A stretch of DNA of 64,000 nucleotides, from assembly GCF_040802235.1 (NCBI RefSeq), contig NC_133167.1, positions 10,842,501 through 10,906,500 of the forward strand, read 5' to 3'. Position 1 is the stretch's first letter. Each line of letters opens with the position of its first letter. Under the pieces are notes generated by a model. The model made no database searches and was not told the DNA's origin. It worked only from the letters and a program-made list of their open reading frames with translations. Made by a program: the position numbers and the translations under genes. Below are positions 22,256-33,760 of this stretch, piece by piece. The DNA comes from Manis javanica (Eukaryota > Chordata > Mammalia > Pholidota > Manidae).

Positions 22256-22600
22256 TTAATAAAGTAATAGATGCTTCAAAATTGCTTTGAAGTGTTTGCC
22301 AACTTCCTTCACAGCTCTGGGAAACCTGATATTTCTGCCTTTAAACAGCGCGTGGAAGTGCAAACCGTCGTACTTGTGAATTCCTTCAGCGACTTCCAAA
22401 CTGTAGTGTAAGCAGGGAATGGGAACAGGGAGCCCATGAAAGGAGGGGGAAATGGCCTCTGCAAGATTTGGTGGCTGGATGTCAGATTTGGCCGACTTTT
22501 TGTTATGCAGACTTGAACTTTGCAGAGACAAATATTGGCTTCTCCAAAGGATTGAAAGGAATTAAAAGAAGGAATGTACATCTTCACAATTTCTTTTTAA
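22255..22600. promoter_or_regulatory. Possible conserved noncoding/regulatory element
   Basis: Non-repetitive segment with retained CpGs ('aacagcgcgtggaagtgcaa', 'accgtcgtacttg') next to AT-rich homeobox-like motifs ('ctttttaatttaataagctc'). There is an uncommonly balanced base composition over about 350 bp. Two overlapping minus frames (91 and 92 codons) are open through it, in two different registers, which suggests low stop density and not coding. Function is inferred only. Confidence 0.2.
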
Positions 22601-23340
22601 TTTAATAAGCTCATGGCAGAGGTAAGTGACAGCCAGCTCAACCCACACTTAGTAAAGCACTTAATGGGTTACTGGAGTTAGTAGATGTGTTTCAGAAGGT
22701 GGAAAAAAGTGTCCAGGTAATAAGGGGGAGTAGGTCAGAAGAATATTTTCTGCACTTGAACTGATGGTTACTGTAAGATACTGGCTCAAAGTAAGGCTGA
22801 AACAGTCTTTGTCATCTGCCTTTCCCTTCAGAGCGGGTGGTCCATGTATTGAGAGTCTTGAAAATGGCAAAGGTCATTTTTGTAAGTCTCGTAAATGCCA
22901 CCCGGGAAACTAAGGAAGCCTTATTCCCAGATCTGTAATACGGCTGTGCACTCAGAATCTCTGATGCATGTGGGAGAACACGATAGGTAGATTGTTGTCT
23001 TTGCCCGATTTGCTGGCTAACAAGGTGGTTTAGAGCTAAGGGTGACTCCCCGGCCGCTCATTGCCTGCTGAATTGTGCAGGAGAGTGAGAAGTCTGAATC
23101 TGTGACTTTAGCTATTTCTGAAGCAACAAGCCACTGAGACCAGCAGGCTGGTGGCTTTCTTGTTGTGCCCATCCTGGGAAGCCCAAAAGAGCCATGTAGT
23201 GAAGTGGAGAAGTCTTTATATGAACACTGGTCCGGAATAGGGAAAGTTCTTTCCAAAATTCATCATCTGGGTAGAGGCAGGTATCCAGCTCTGTTTTACC
23301 ATGAAAAAGCCATGTTCTGCAGCAGCAGTGTTCAAAGCAA
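22600..23340. other. Unassigned
   Basis: No gene or repeat recognised. Several chance-length minus frames. Confidence 0.4.
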
Positions 23341-23475
23341 CTTTCTCCAAGGAAGGAAATGTTGTACATTTGCACTCTCCAATATGGTAGCCACAAGCTG
23401 TGGCCGTGATGTATCTGCCACGTGGCAGACAGCTGTGGCGTCCTCTTCATGTGCAATTTAAAATTGATGGAGACC
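23340..23475. repeat. Interspersed repeat fragment, probably a DNA-transposon relic
   Basis: 'actctccaatatggtagcca' followed by 'caagctgtggccgtg' and 'gtgcaatttaaaattgat' resembles a common mammalian repeat with a 'ctgtccaatatggtagccac' end. I recall it as a nonautonomous DNA-transposon type but cannot name it. The three overlapping frames at 23017-23702 are not supported as genes. Confidence 0.4.
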
Positions 23476-24560
23476 GTATTTGGTGCATGTGTTTAAAGTT
23501 TGGAAATTTCCATTTATTTTTCTCATGTAGCTGCAATCCTGATCATAAAATCAAGGCACATTCCTGCCATATGATGAGGCTCTCATTAAAAACCAGAATG
23601 AAAAGAAATGAGGAAAAACCCCACAAAACCAAGGTTACAGGTGTTCCTAGAGAAGGGCGGATGATTATTTTTAGGCACAACATTTGCTGTGATGAAAAAT
23701 AGGAATGTCCCAGCAAGCAGACCACTCTCCGACTGTCATTCATTTTAGAATGCCAGGTTCCTGTACTTTTGTCTGTGTTGGAAAGCCATCTAACTCCTTT
23801 CTAAGCCATTATCTTAGAGAAACAAATCCAAGCAAAACAATAAAAACTGAGAAAGGAAGATGTGTTAGGTGTGGGAAAATGCCCATCGACACGTGTTTCA
23901 ACATGCTACTAAGTCATTCCACACGTGACTGCAACTCACTTATTTGGAATTTGGAACATGTTCTCTGTGGAAACACTTGCATAATTTGCTGGTTTCCAGG
24001 GCTCATCTCTGGGAGTCCCTTTGACCAATCATGGAGCTGATGTTGGTATATTTGCAATAAAAACATCAGAAGATAATTCTGTGGAATAGTAGTTGTTAAT
24101 GCAAACCCATATCAAAACATAGCAATATTAATTATTTGATAGTGCACTCCAAAAATATGTGTGAAGTTTGAAAAGGTAAGAACTAATTTTTTGTTTTAAA
24201 GTGCTGACTGCTCAAAGAAAGCCAGATTAAAGTTAGACATAGAGGGAAACTTTGAGAGACATTCTGAAGATAGTTGGGGTATTCTGGACTTATTTTTAAA
24301 GGTGTCTGCACTTATTAACTTTAGTCCTATATTTCTTTTCAACTATTTTAGTTCAAAAGTTGGTGGCATCCCCTGTCTTGTCTGTGGGTATATCGGTAGC
24401 CCTGCTCTTAGGATTATTAAGTATTGTTGTTCTGGTTTGTGACTGGAACAAAGAGCAGCAGAGGAGGAACAAATGAGAGGGAGAAAGAGGCTGCTGTATA
24501 ACGGACAGAAGCTGAAAGAAAAAAAAAGGAAGAAGTCAAGGTTTTGGATGCTTACTGGAG
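23475..24560. other. Unassigned
   Basis: No gene or repeat recognised. Open frames of 100 and 111 codons (plus) lack recognisable domains. Confidence 0.4.
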
Positions 24561-24830
24561 GTGTTACTCACAGACGTGTGAATAATAATTGTCCCTACTT
24601 ACAGACCATTTCCTTCTAGTACTAGGAACTGAACTAGGTTATTTACATTAATTATTTCATGTAATTCTCATGACAACATATGAAGTAGGTGTTTTTCCCC
24701 TAGGTCTCGGATGGAGAAACCACAGTTTAGAGATGAAGCAGCTCACGCCAGGTACCCCCTCCACCCCTCCAGGTAAAAGTAGGTGCATCAGGATTTGAAT
24801 GCAAGCCTGTTGAGTGCCAAAGCCCCCACC
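24560..24830 (-). repeat. MIR SINE, antisense
   Basis: Antisense MIR: 'tactaggaactgaactaggt', 'attatttcatgtaattctca', 'tgacaacatatgaagtaggt', 'ggatggagaaaccacagttt', 'ggatttgaatgcaagcctgt'. A small C-rich insertion interrupts it at about 24750-24775. Confidence 0.8.
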
Positions 24831-26277
24831 CTCCCTTGCAATAGACCCTGGATCACACTGTGTGTGGCGAGAAATGGAAGATGTGGGTGGTCATGATGTG
24901 TATGAGAAGCCTGAGATCCTTTGAGAAGGATGAAAAGCAGTGAAGAGGGTATTGGAGGGGGTCCTGAGGCTCCTCACCAGGTGCCCAAGGAGACTTAGGA
25001 AAAAGTTCCGAGCTGATGAGGAGTGAGAAGGGACCAGTCATGGGGCAACTGGCTGGTAGTAGTGGGTGTCAGGATTTTAACAAGCCAGGAGTTCCAAGCA
25101 CAGGAATGCCCCTTGCTGCACCTGTGTCAGTGGACACTGATTACCACAGAGGAGGCAGCCAAGCCAGCTTTCAGACTGACTGCTGAGCCGTTGCTGGGAA
25201 TGTGCTGGCCACTTTGTGGGTGTGCAATGCTCACCGTTCCAAGGAATGATGCCTCAGAGAATGTTCTTTCTGATCTCAAAGGGTGAACTATGCAAAATGA
25301 TATGTTCATTTAAGCAATGAACCTTTTTTGAACGTGTGCTACCCGTTGTCCAGATGCTGAGCACATGCCTGCTGTCTTTCGGGTACTCTTCAATGCCACC
25401 CCATATGAACACTAACCCCATGTATTGGACAATGTCTTCAAAAATTCAGATTTTAATTTACTCACCCTCCTATTTTAATGCCAGCTCCTCTCTGCCCTTT
25501 ACACCACCAAACTGGGTGGCACTAAAATGCTACTTAGAGGAAATGAGAGCATATTTATAACTTCCTCTTGATTTTGGCCTTGACATGGCTGAGTAGAAGA
25601 CTAAATATAACCAGTGTTTGTATTTTCCCTCATAAGCCTATTGGGCATTGAAAAAGAAGAATGAGACTGTGAAAAAGCCTTCCAGTGTTAATGAGCAGCT
25701 GTATGTATCTCAGGGAAACAGTTTGTAACTAAAAATAGTCTAGCTAACTATAGCAACTCAGGGCATTTAATATCCAGATTCTACATGGCCAGAAATAAAT
25801 TCCAAAAGGGTCTATAATTCAGGAGGGATGGAATGGTATTATAGAACAGGTCGGGAGAACTCCAGCCCCCAATCCAGGCCTGCATTAATCCCCTCCTGAG
25901 CCTCAATCAAATATGCTTACTGCATTCACATGAGATTTTTCCAGTCTCAGAGACAATTAGAAATCAGTTTGTAACAATGAAGCTAAAAGCGAAACAGTAC
26001 ACACACTATTTTTAGCCCATTAAGCCAAATTGTTTAAAAATAAAAGGATGGGAAAAGTAAGTAGAAATAAAGGAAACATAAATACTTAAAAGAAAAGGTA
26101 TTATAGGTTTTTAGGGGTGTCATTTACTAAATATTTGAGGTGTGTCCAGAACATTGAAAACACTGGTTTAAAATGGCCACCTCTGTATTTAATAATATTT
26201 GTTAAATTCATACATCTAGAAAGTAACTTCTAAGAAGAACCAGACTTCTAAGAAGTGTTTTTGTGGTTGTTGACTAG
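24830..26277. other. Unassigned
   Basis: No gene recognised. Weak antisense L2-like text near 25305-25370 ('ttgaacgtgtgctacccgtt'). The rest is AT-rich unique DNA. Confidence 0.4.
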
Positions 26278-26432
26278 TGCTGTAGACTGCATCATGTCCC
26301 CTCCAAATCCGTATGTTGAAGCTCTACCCCACAGCATGGTGGCATGTGGAGATGGGGCCTTGGGGAGGTAATTCGATCTCAGTGAGATCATGAGGGAGGG
26401 GCCCTGTCTTGCCAATGGGTTTCAGCCCCGAG

Positions 26433-26850
26433 CAAGTCTGCTATGGATTCAATGTGACCAAAGAAATTGACAGCAAAATGTTCTTGGGGTGAAAGGATTA
26501 TACCCAACTTTATTTCCCGGTGGCAGGTCAGTCACTAGAATCCCATCCACTCAGAGCGAGTCTGCACGCAGCAAGCCGGTCTCTGCCTCTGGGCCCCTCT
26601 GTTTGCACAGCCATCCTCCGGGCCTGTCTGCCCACACAGCCGTCCTCTGGGCCCCTGTCTTCAGCACCACCACCACTCCAGCCTCTGCTCTGCTCTCCTG
26701 CATCCTTGCAGCCCTGCCACCGTGTCACTCCTAGAGCACTGGGCAGAGCTCTTTATATAGAGTCAACAGCCATGTATTGCTCACAGGTGTGCAGTGAGCT
26801 TGCCAACCAGGGCCAGGTGAGAATCCTGGCCACAGGAACTCTCATTTCAT
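26433..26850 (-). mobile_element. Inserted retroelement-like sequence nested in the MaLR LTR
   Basis: The sequence does not follow the surrounding LTR. It is flanked by the 5-bp direct repeat ccgag (26428-26432 and 26851-26855), a candidate target-site duplication. On the minus strand it has a TATA-like tatataaag (26751-26759 region) and, about 240 bp downstream, an AATAAA polyadenylation signal (26509-26514), an order typical of an LTR. It lacks an obvious perfect TG...CA end exactly at the duplication, so the boundaries are approximate. Whether it is a solo LTR of a lineage-specific endogenous retrovirus is inference. No retroviral gene is present. Confidence 0.45.
26587..26673. repeat. 29-bp tandem repeat, three units
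   Basis: Units at 26587-26615, 26616-26644 and 26645-26673. Each starts ctcYgggcc and units 1 and 2 share the ending acagccRtc. The third unit diverges in its second half. The repeat lies within the nested element and keeps this stretch C-rich and low in stop codons. Confidence 0.8.
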
Positions 26851-27087
26851 CCGAGTGCCCTCCTAAGAAGAGCAACACACGGGAGCGCTCTCTCTCTCTC
26901 CACTGTGTGAGGACACAGGGAGAGGGGAGCCATCTGAAAGCTGGGAAGGGATCCCTCAGCAAGAACCAAATCTGCCCGCGCTTTCATCCTGGACTTTCGG
27001 CCTCCAGAACTGTGGGATATAAATGTGTGTCGTTTCAGCCGCCTCATGTGTGGTCTTCTGTCATAGCAGCCTGAACTGACCCATACA

Positions 27088-30000
27088 ACTAACGCTGCCA
27101 CTGTGATGTTGAAAAATAAGTTGTGTGGTTATTGTTCAGTCACTGGGGAATGACTGATGAAGAATTTTTGTTCCTCTCTGTATTCTTTGTTACCTTCTGC
27201 TTGTAAGAATGTGAACTTTTGGAAGTGTCAACAGGTAATGAAATCTCCTAATACCTCTATGATTTTAACTGGCCTTCACTCAATAAAATGGGCCTTCAGG
27301 TAATCAGGCATTTCCATGTGTAAACTTTTAATCTTTAATTAAAAGGCAAGACCTGAAGAGCTGAGCATTTCTGTGTCTATGGCAGTTTAGTACTAAAAAG
27401 AGGAAGGCCTGCATGAAAGGTGCCAATGTTTAAACTATGTCAGGCTTAGGCCACACCTTTGTTTTGAGATTGTTATGACCTTGGCAATGGAGAATGACCT
27501 GATTCCATATGTTCTTGTAAATACATAAAGGAAATAAAACTTCCCATATTGAAGGATTTTTAGGAAGATAATGCTTATTTATACTGTATTTGGTAAATGC
27601 CCTCCTCAGAACAACAATTTAACTTGATAAATGAAAACATAAAAAAAAATTAAGGAGAATATAGTATTCTTTGATATCTTTCATACACATTATCTCATTT
27701 TTATTTGTATTTTGGGGTCAACTTTAGTGGCAGGTAAATTTCGGTACCCTGTTATTGATGGAGGAACTCAGTTCAGATGAATTCAAGTATAAGGATAATT
27801 TATTCCTCTGTTAGATGCTTCCTCAGAACCTTTAAAATAGCTTTCTATTTCTAGAGGACTTAGACCAACCATTCTTAAACTCTGTGGATACACTTTTTTG
27901 CAGTAATGTAGGGTCCAGAGCCGAGGAAGGAATTCCATTGCTACTCTCAGATGTATATATTCCCAAACATGGAAAGACACCAGCCAACATTTATAGCACT
28001 GGGTGTTGTTGAAGTCCTCTTGGTTAAACATAGAATGAAACAAATAGATAAAACAAAAACACTGTGGGCAGCCTCCTTTGCTCTGATTGTAGACCCATTG
28101 GGTAGGATGAGATGAATTTTGTCAGTTTGTTTTAGTGTAATGTGAATAATATTACATTAAACCATATGAAATTGATGCTTTTATAGGTCAGAAATGGTCA
28201 AAGATTGACAATTCCTAATGGTCACACTTAGAATGGATATTTCTAGGTCTATGTTGCATAGGTTGATTGTAAACCTGATCAATAGCAGCTCAGGCATTTT
28301 AAACTTTCTCGTCTCCCACTCCTTACTCACCTACTATGATTGGCTGACATTTCCATGTGCTACACACTCTCTGGATGGATTCAGATTTTATTGAAACACC
28401 AAGATGGGAAGGGGCTGAAAGGACGGACTAACAATAGCAGTTTTTATCATCACAAGAGATAAGAGCCTGTGGCACAGATAAAATCAGCCATAGGCTACAT
28501 TTTATTCCCATTGTAGGCATCCACAGCTCTTTCACTACACCAGAAAGGTTAGTGGAGTTGCTGTAGTTACAGGATAACCTGGAATCTGCTCTGGCTTATT
28601 GAAGAAGTCGATCATTTCTAATTTCAGAAATGAATTCTTTCCCATCCACCTTGTGCCTAATATACCCAGTGTCCTGACCCCATGGATTTGAACCTCTGGC
28701 ATTGCCTACAAGTCTGTGAGAATGAAGGGGTTAAACTCTAAAGCCTTGAGCCTGGGCCCCAGGGAGTATGTGTAAGGGGGCTGCCCAGGGACTGTCAAGA
28801 TGCCCGTGAGTTCCATATGTCTAGGAAACCTCTTGCAGTTTGGACCCAATCTGTGGGTTAAAGTCAGTTGCTTTAAAACCCCTGCCAAGCAGTCCCTTGG
28901 GGGAGGCTGGAGAGAGCCTCAATGGCCGAGGTCACTCAAGGTGCACAGTAAAGGCACAGCTAGAGAGCTTCACAGCACAACCAAGATAGCATAGAATCAA
29001 AGCCACTGCAGGACTATGGCTGATGGACTATAAACCTGAAATGACCACAGGAGCAGGGGCAGGCTGAGAATCCCTTGCGGCTGGTATGAAATGTCTTACT
29101 TTAGAACCCACTCATTAGTGCAAGTAGGTTAAGAAAACCCATAGAAATGGGTTTTTAGGTGACAGGATTTGGGCTGTGATAGCAGGAGAAGGTGTAGACA
29201 AGCTAGGCCAGGGGTAGGACCTTTAGCCCTACCTGGCTAAGAATTTCCATCAACACCTTTGTAAGAAAAGCTGAGATGTGAATACCCAAACTTTACAAAA
29301 TAGTATTTGTAGTTGGTTCTCTGGGCATGGTAAGCTGTGGTCCTGCTGCTGTGTGCATGCTTGCTTCTTTTAATCAGTGAGGCATCTCTTGTTTTTATTT
29401 CACAGCATGGGTTTCCTCACTTTCAATGGACACTTTACAAAGTCTTGAGGTAAAGAATCTGTTCAGATTTGTATATCAGAATCAGCTGATCAGTGCAGAT
29501 GACGTTCAACTCTTCTGAGGATGTGGAGCAGAGTTCTTGGACAATGTGCCTAGACAAGGCTTGGTGCAGCCCATGATACACTAGGACATCACCCTTGCCC
29601 ATGCTCAAGAGCTCCCTCCTTACATTTGGCAGGGGTAAGGGCAGAAACCCACTTAGGTATTTTTTTTTTCTCAAAGCTGAGTTTTGGGATAAAGATCATC
29701 AAATTTTAAAGGCTTTCAGAAGGGCTATATAAATGAACAAAGAGAATTGGATGTTATGATATGATTGAAAAAGCAACAAAGACTGATACAGTAGGAGCTA
29801 ATATTTGGACTATTACTTAAATTTTTTTAAAAAGGAAATTCCCCACAAAGAGGCTAGAAGACCAATAAAATGCTGGTGAAGACTTTAAGACTGCATCAAT
29901 CCTATGCGTTAAATCATCAGGATTTTTCTTTTTCCTCTTAATTTCAATTTCCTTGTTGGATGCTGACAAATCACAGTGAAGGGAACAAAGTATGAACTCC

Positions 30001-30740
30001 ACTTGCTTGTGGACACTTAGGGTAAAGCTGAGTCTGATCCCACCAGGACTTCTACAACCATCCACAGTTTGGTGAGAAGGAACTTTCCTTGGGTAAATAA
30101 ATGTGCAGTTCAAATATAACAGTGGTACCCCAAGCCAGAATTTCTGAATCAATGTTTTTATCAATTAGGAGGTGAAGCATCCCTCTTTGTCAGCACCTTC
30201 AGTTTCTTAGTTTCCCTGGGAAGAACTTGAACTTGAACCTGTGCAAGAAGCAGGGCTTGAACAGGAATTCTAGGACAAGGCTCTTGGGCAGCTGGAAGCC
30301 GCAGAATTGCCAATCGCTATAATTAGTAATATTGTCTTGTGATGATCCTAACAGGCGTGCCTTTTAATAATCCCTGAAAAGGTTTTTGGAAGAAGGCAGG
30401 GCATAAGTACATAGAACAAAAATAAAAATACACATTTAACATTTTTGCAGAGTTTAACTAGTTTGTGATCAGAGGAAGGCAGGCTAGAAAGAAAGAAAAA
30501 AAAAAAGCTCCAACAAATCAGTCTAGTTGGAAAGTTTCATTTCACAGTCTTGATTTTTGAGGGCTTTGATGGAAAGAAGTGACCAAATTCAAGGGAAGGA
30601 GGGGGGAGAGGTCAAACTTAGAGGGAAAAGATTATTGAGTTATTTACTATTTATTAACATCCCTTAGGGCAGGGCAGAGGTGGGGAGGCCTCCATTTCTA
30701 TTGTTTCATGTTTCTACTTGGAGGGACTTCGATTAGAGCA
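27088..30740. other. Unassigned, largely unique DNA
   Basis: About 3.6 kb in which I recognise no gene and no clear repeat family. Minus frames of 86 (27783-28043), 79 (29435-29674) and 115 codons (29817-30164) show no known domain and lack splice or start support. T- and A-runs occur at 29659-29670 and 30500-30508. Confidence 0.4.
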
Positions 30741-31060
30741 GAGATTCTTATATTTTGAGGGGTCTTTTTGGAGGTCTGGCAAAGCCTATGGACCCCTTCT
30801 CAGAATAAGGTTTTTAAATGTGTACAAAAAATGCATCATATTATAGAGGAAATTAATTATATTGAATGGCATTATCAAAATATTTTGAAAAATCTAAATC
30901 TATGATAGAATACATGTCTTTTTTAATGTACCAAACAACAATATCTAAGAGCAGATCTGAACTTCCATAATTTTGAAGTACTGATACCCACGGGTGAGAT
31001 TCTGGATCTTTCCACAGTGTCTGGAAACATCTGCCATGTCTATTGTTGCCATGTCTATTT
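30740..31060. repeat. DNA-transposon-like interspersed repeat, family uncertain
   Basis: Begins 'gagattcttatattttgagg' and continues 'gcctatggaccccttctcag', 'aataaggtttttaaatgtgt', 'gaaattaattatattgaatg', 'catttatcaaaat'-like text, 'acaacaatatctaagagcag', 'ataattttgaagtactgata'. I recall this block as a common mammalian MER-type repeat of the hAT group. The exact family name is not certain. Confidence 0.55.
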
Positions 31061-31635
31061 GCACTGCTCAAATATGCCTGGTTTACTGCCTCCTTTCATA
31101 ACTGAAGAAAACACTAAATTGGAGTTAGAGGTTAGTAGGGCTAGGGGTCAGTGACAATAAAGAAGAAATTTTCCCTCTAATTCCATAGCCCCTCTGAATT
31201 CTCTCCAGGGACCTCTTGTCTCCTGACCACACCTCTCTCACTCATTTCCACAGGAGAAGGGGTGGGTTATCTGTCTGGAGACTTTGGGAGAGAGAACGCA
31301 GCCTGCTCTGTTCCACGCAGGCTTCTCTCTTTTCCACTTAGCCTGTCTGCACAATGCAGACCTACCTACTGTTCTCTGTCCTGCAGAGTGGCCTGCCCTG
31401 GAAGGCAGATCTGCAGTTGTTGAGCTGAGCCAGACCCCAAGTGGGCAAATCCATCTCTTTCAGGGGTCTTGTTCACGATCCTTTAGGGTGGTACTAAGCC
31501 ATGTGTTCTAAATCCAGCTTTTATCCATGATAAAGCTGCCGTTTTGGTCTCCAAATGCCTGGTGCGATCAGCCACCTTCGTGCACCTCCCTTTGCAACTT
31601 CAGGCAGCTTGGCCGCAAAGCTCACCTGTGCTACT
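31060..31635. other. Unassigned
   Basis: No gene or repeat recognised. Confidence 0.4.
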
Positions 31636-31798
31636 ACCTACCTGAGACTTTGGAAGAGCTATTCATTTCTCTTTATTTGTTTTGTCACCTGTAAAATGGG
31701 GATAATAGAACCCACCCCACAGGGTTAATTCACAAACAAGTCTTAGAACAATATTGGAAACAGGGTGCATACTCAATAAATGCTATGAGTTAGGATTC
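31635..31798 (+). repeat. MIR SINE, 3' part
   Basis: 'gacttt ... tcatttct' then 'gtcacctgtaaaatggggat', 'aatagaacccaccccacagg', 'gttaattcacaaacaagtct', 'tagaacaatattggaaacag', 'gtgcatactcaataaatgct'. Clear sense MIR core and tail. Confidence 0.88.
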
Positions 31799-33085
31799 AG
31801 AATTGGGATGGGGGATAAAACGCTATTGCTTGGGCTTCCATCCCTAGCAACTTCTACTTGGGATCTAAAATATCTGGTTGCCTGTGTGGATAAAGTTACG
31901 TAGATACCTGCCAGATCATATATACTTGGACTGGATAAACACAACAGTGTCAACCTTTGTCTATGTACCTGGGAGATGTAATCCCTATATCTGCATTGAT
32001 ATGGCTGCACTGGTTATTCAAATGGTAAGGTATTAGACTGAACTCGATGATATCAACAGCTTTGCAGGTTGAACATGCTTAAATATTAATAATTTCATGG
32101 GATTTCATCTGATACTTTCATACTAGTTGTTAAATAGTCACTGCCTCCCAGTCCTGGAGCTCTGCATCCAAAGGGGTCCACAGGATATTGCTGTGGTGCT
32201 GAGGCTGACATCCATTCTGACTGTTTGGTGCCTTTATATTTACTAAGAGAAAGGATTTTAAGAGTCTATCATTTATTGAATATCTGATGACTTGTGTTAG
32301 ATATTGAGACCTTGTAAGGCCCTCAACTAGAAATCACTTAAAAAAATATTCAAGTCCCCTGATTGTCTACTTTGAAACATCAAGGCATCCATGACATTTC
32401 TTGAAACTGCTATGCTGTGTCTCTTAAGTCTAATTATCTCAGCTCTTAGACACCTAAGATTTGACATCTAGTTCTCTTAGGAGAAGCGTAGCGTGAGGAC
32501 TGATTAAGCAGAAGCTCTTAAAAGGATTATCAGCAGACACACAGCTTCCAATGCCCACCAGCTGAGCACTGCCGCCTGGGCTGTGACGTCCCTGTGCCAG
32601 GTAGGAAGGAACAGACGGAGTCGGAGGACTTTCTGGCACATGCAAGTCACCTCTTTCACACGACCCGTCTGACATCAGAACTAACCTGGGGGAGCAGACC
32701 GTGAAAGAAGAATTATTTTGGCTTTTAAGAATCTCTAGCATTCTGCTCTACTTATCTCTATAACACGTGGCCTTGTGTGGATATTTACCTCTGCATTGAC
32801 GGTACTTTTTTCCTCTCCTGAAATTATCTTTCCCTCCCACCATTCACGGCTGACATGTACAACCCAGCCCAATGGCCACTTCTTTCTCGAAGCTTCACAA
32901 GGCAGGTTCTCTAGCTGATGGTTCCTGGGTCACCAAGGCTGCATGCGGGCTTCTTTCACCGTGGGGTATGCAGATCAGAGCTTCCTTCTTCAAACAACTG
33001 GAAGAGTAGGAGAAGGGTTGATGGAGATAAACACTAGTTGGGCTCCTGCTACGAATCCAATACTTCTGAAAACTACTGTTTGATC
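31798..33085. other. Unassigned
   Basis: No gene or clear repeat recognised. The 95-codon minus frame at 32454-32741 is chance-length. Confidence 0.4.
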
Positions 33086-33185
33086 ACTCATAGGGCAAAT
33101 ATTTATGTACCAGCTATGTTCCAGGCACTGGAGATAGAATGATAAGCAGGACACAGTCCCTACTCTCAAAGAGACACAGTTCCTA
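33085..33185 (-). repeat. L2 LINE, antisense 3' end
   Basis: 'gcaaatatttatgtaccagc', 'tatgttccaggcactggaga', 'tagaatgataagcaggacac', 'agtccctactctcaaagag' closely follow the antisense L2 tail. Confidence 0.85.
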
Positions 33186-33539
33186 AGCTACCCTTTAATC
33201 TAGATCTTTCTATTTATGGAGCATGACTTTTAGTAAGGGTGTTTGCTGCCTTTTCTCTCTCTCTCTTGGTAAGGTCATGAATGCAAACAGAAATGCAAAT
33301 GGAATGCGAACTAGATATATTTGTTCCACTGTACAATTCTCTCCTCCAACTAAAGAGTTGTAATCACTATTTTTCCACCTCAATTCCTATATACACTAGT
33401 ATAACATAGAAGGGGCATAGAAACAAGCTGATATGAAAAACGCAGGGTATAAGTGCCCATTTTTCCCTGTGACTTAAGACCAATCGACTTCTCCCCTGTC
33501 CCTATGGACTTTGGTGGGTAACACTCCTGGTAACACCAA

Positions 33540-33760
33540 GCATTTGTCATTGAGCTACAAAGGCGGTGCATATGCCAGCCAGGCCACCTGCGTGGAGACG
33601 CCTGCTTAATTTACCAGCCAGCATGTGCAGATATGGAGGTCCAGACTGGACGCAGCAGCGAGCTTATGCTCAGATAAGCAAGGTCAGGCGTCCCTGGGGG
33701 CGCAGGCAATTACAGAAAAGGCAGCTTATTGCAGCCCCACAAATAGGTTGCCATTTGCTT
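33540..33760. promoter_or_regulatory. Possible regulatory element
   Basis: GC-balanced, non-repetitive, CpG-containing segment ('ctgcgtggagacgcctgctt', 'gactggacgcagcagcgagc') with a GATA motif ('ctcagataagcaa') and a homeobox-like 'cttaattta'. Two overlapping open frames (82 and 103 codons) cross it in different registers. Regulatory function is inferred from composition only. Confidence 0.15.

Larger units (their letters stand above)
26278..27087 (+). repeat. MaLR-type LTR interrupted by a later insertion
   Basis: Left part (26278-26432): TG start, 'gactgcatcatgtcccctcc', 'atgttgaagctctacccc', 'gatggggccttggggaggta'. Right part (26851-27087): 'ctctctctctccactgtgtg', 'aggacacagggagaggggag', 'tttcggcctccagaactgtg', 'tcgtttcagccgcctcatgt', 'catagcagcctgaactgacc', ending TACA. 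Together these form one MaLR LTR. The flanks actag (26273-26277) and actaa (27088-27092) fit a 5-bp target-site duplication with one change. About 418 bp of unrelated sequence sits in the middle. The 184-codon frame at 26520-27074 spans both elements and is not a gene. Confidence 0.85.

Noticed and set aside
22256..22587. Two overlapping minus frames of 91 and 92 codons as a gene
   Set aside because: Different registers of the same DNA, no recognisable domain and no splice pair. Kept only as a possible noncoding element.
26520..27074. Longest plausible open frame (184 codons, plus)
   Set aside because: It runs from a C-rich inserted element into a MaLR LTR. Composition, not selection, explains the lack of stops, and no domain is recognised.
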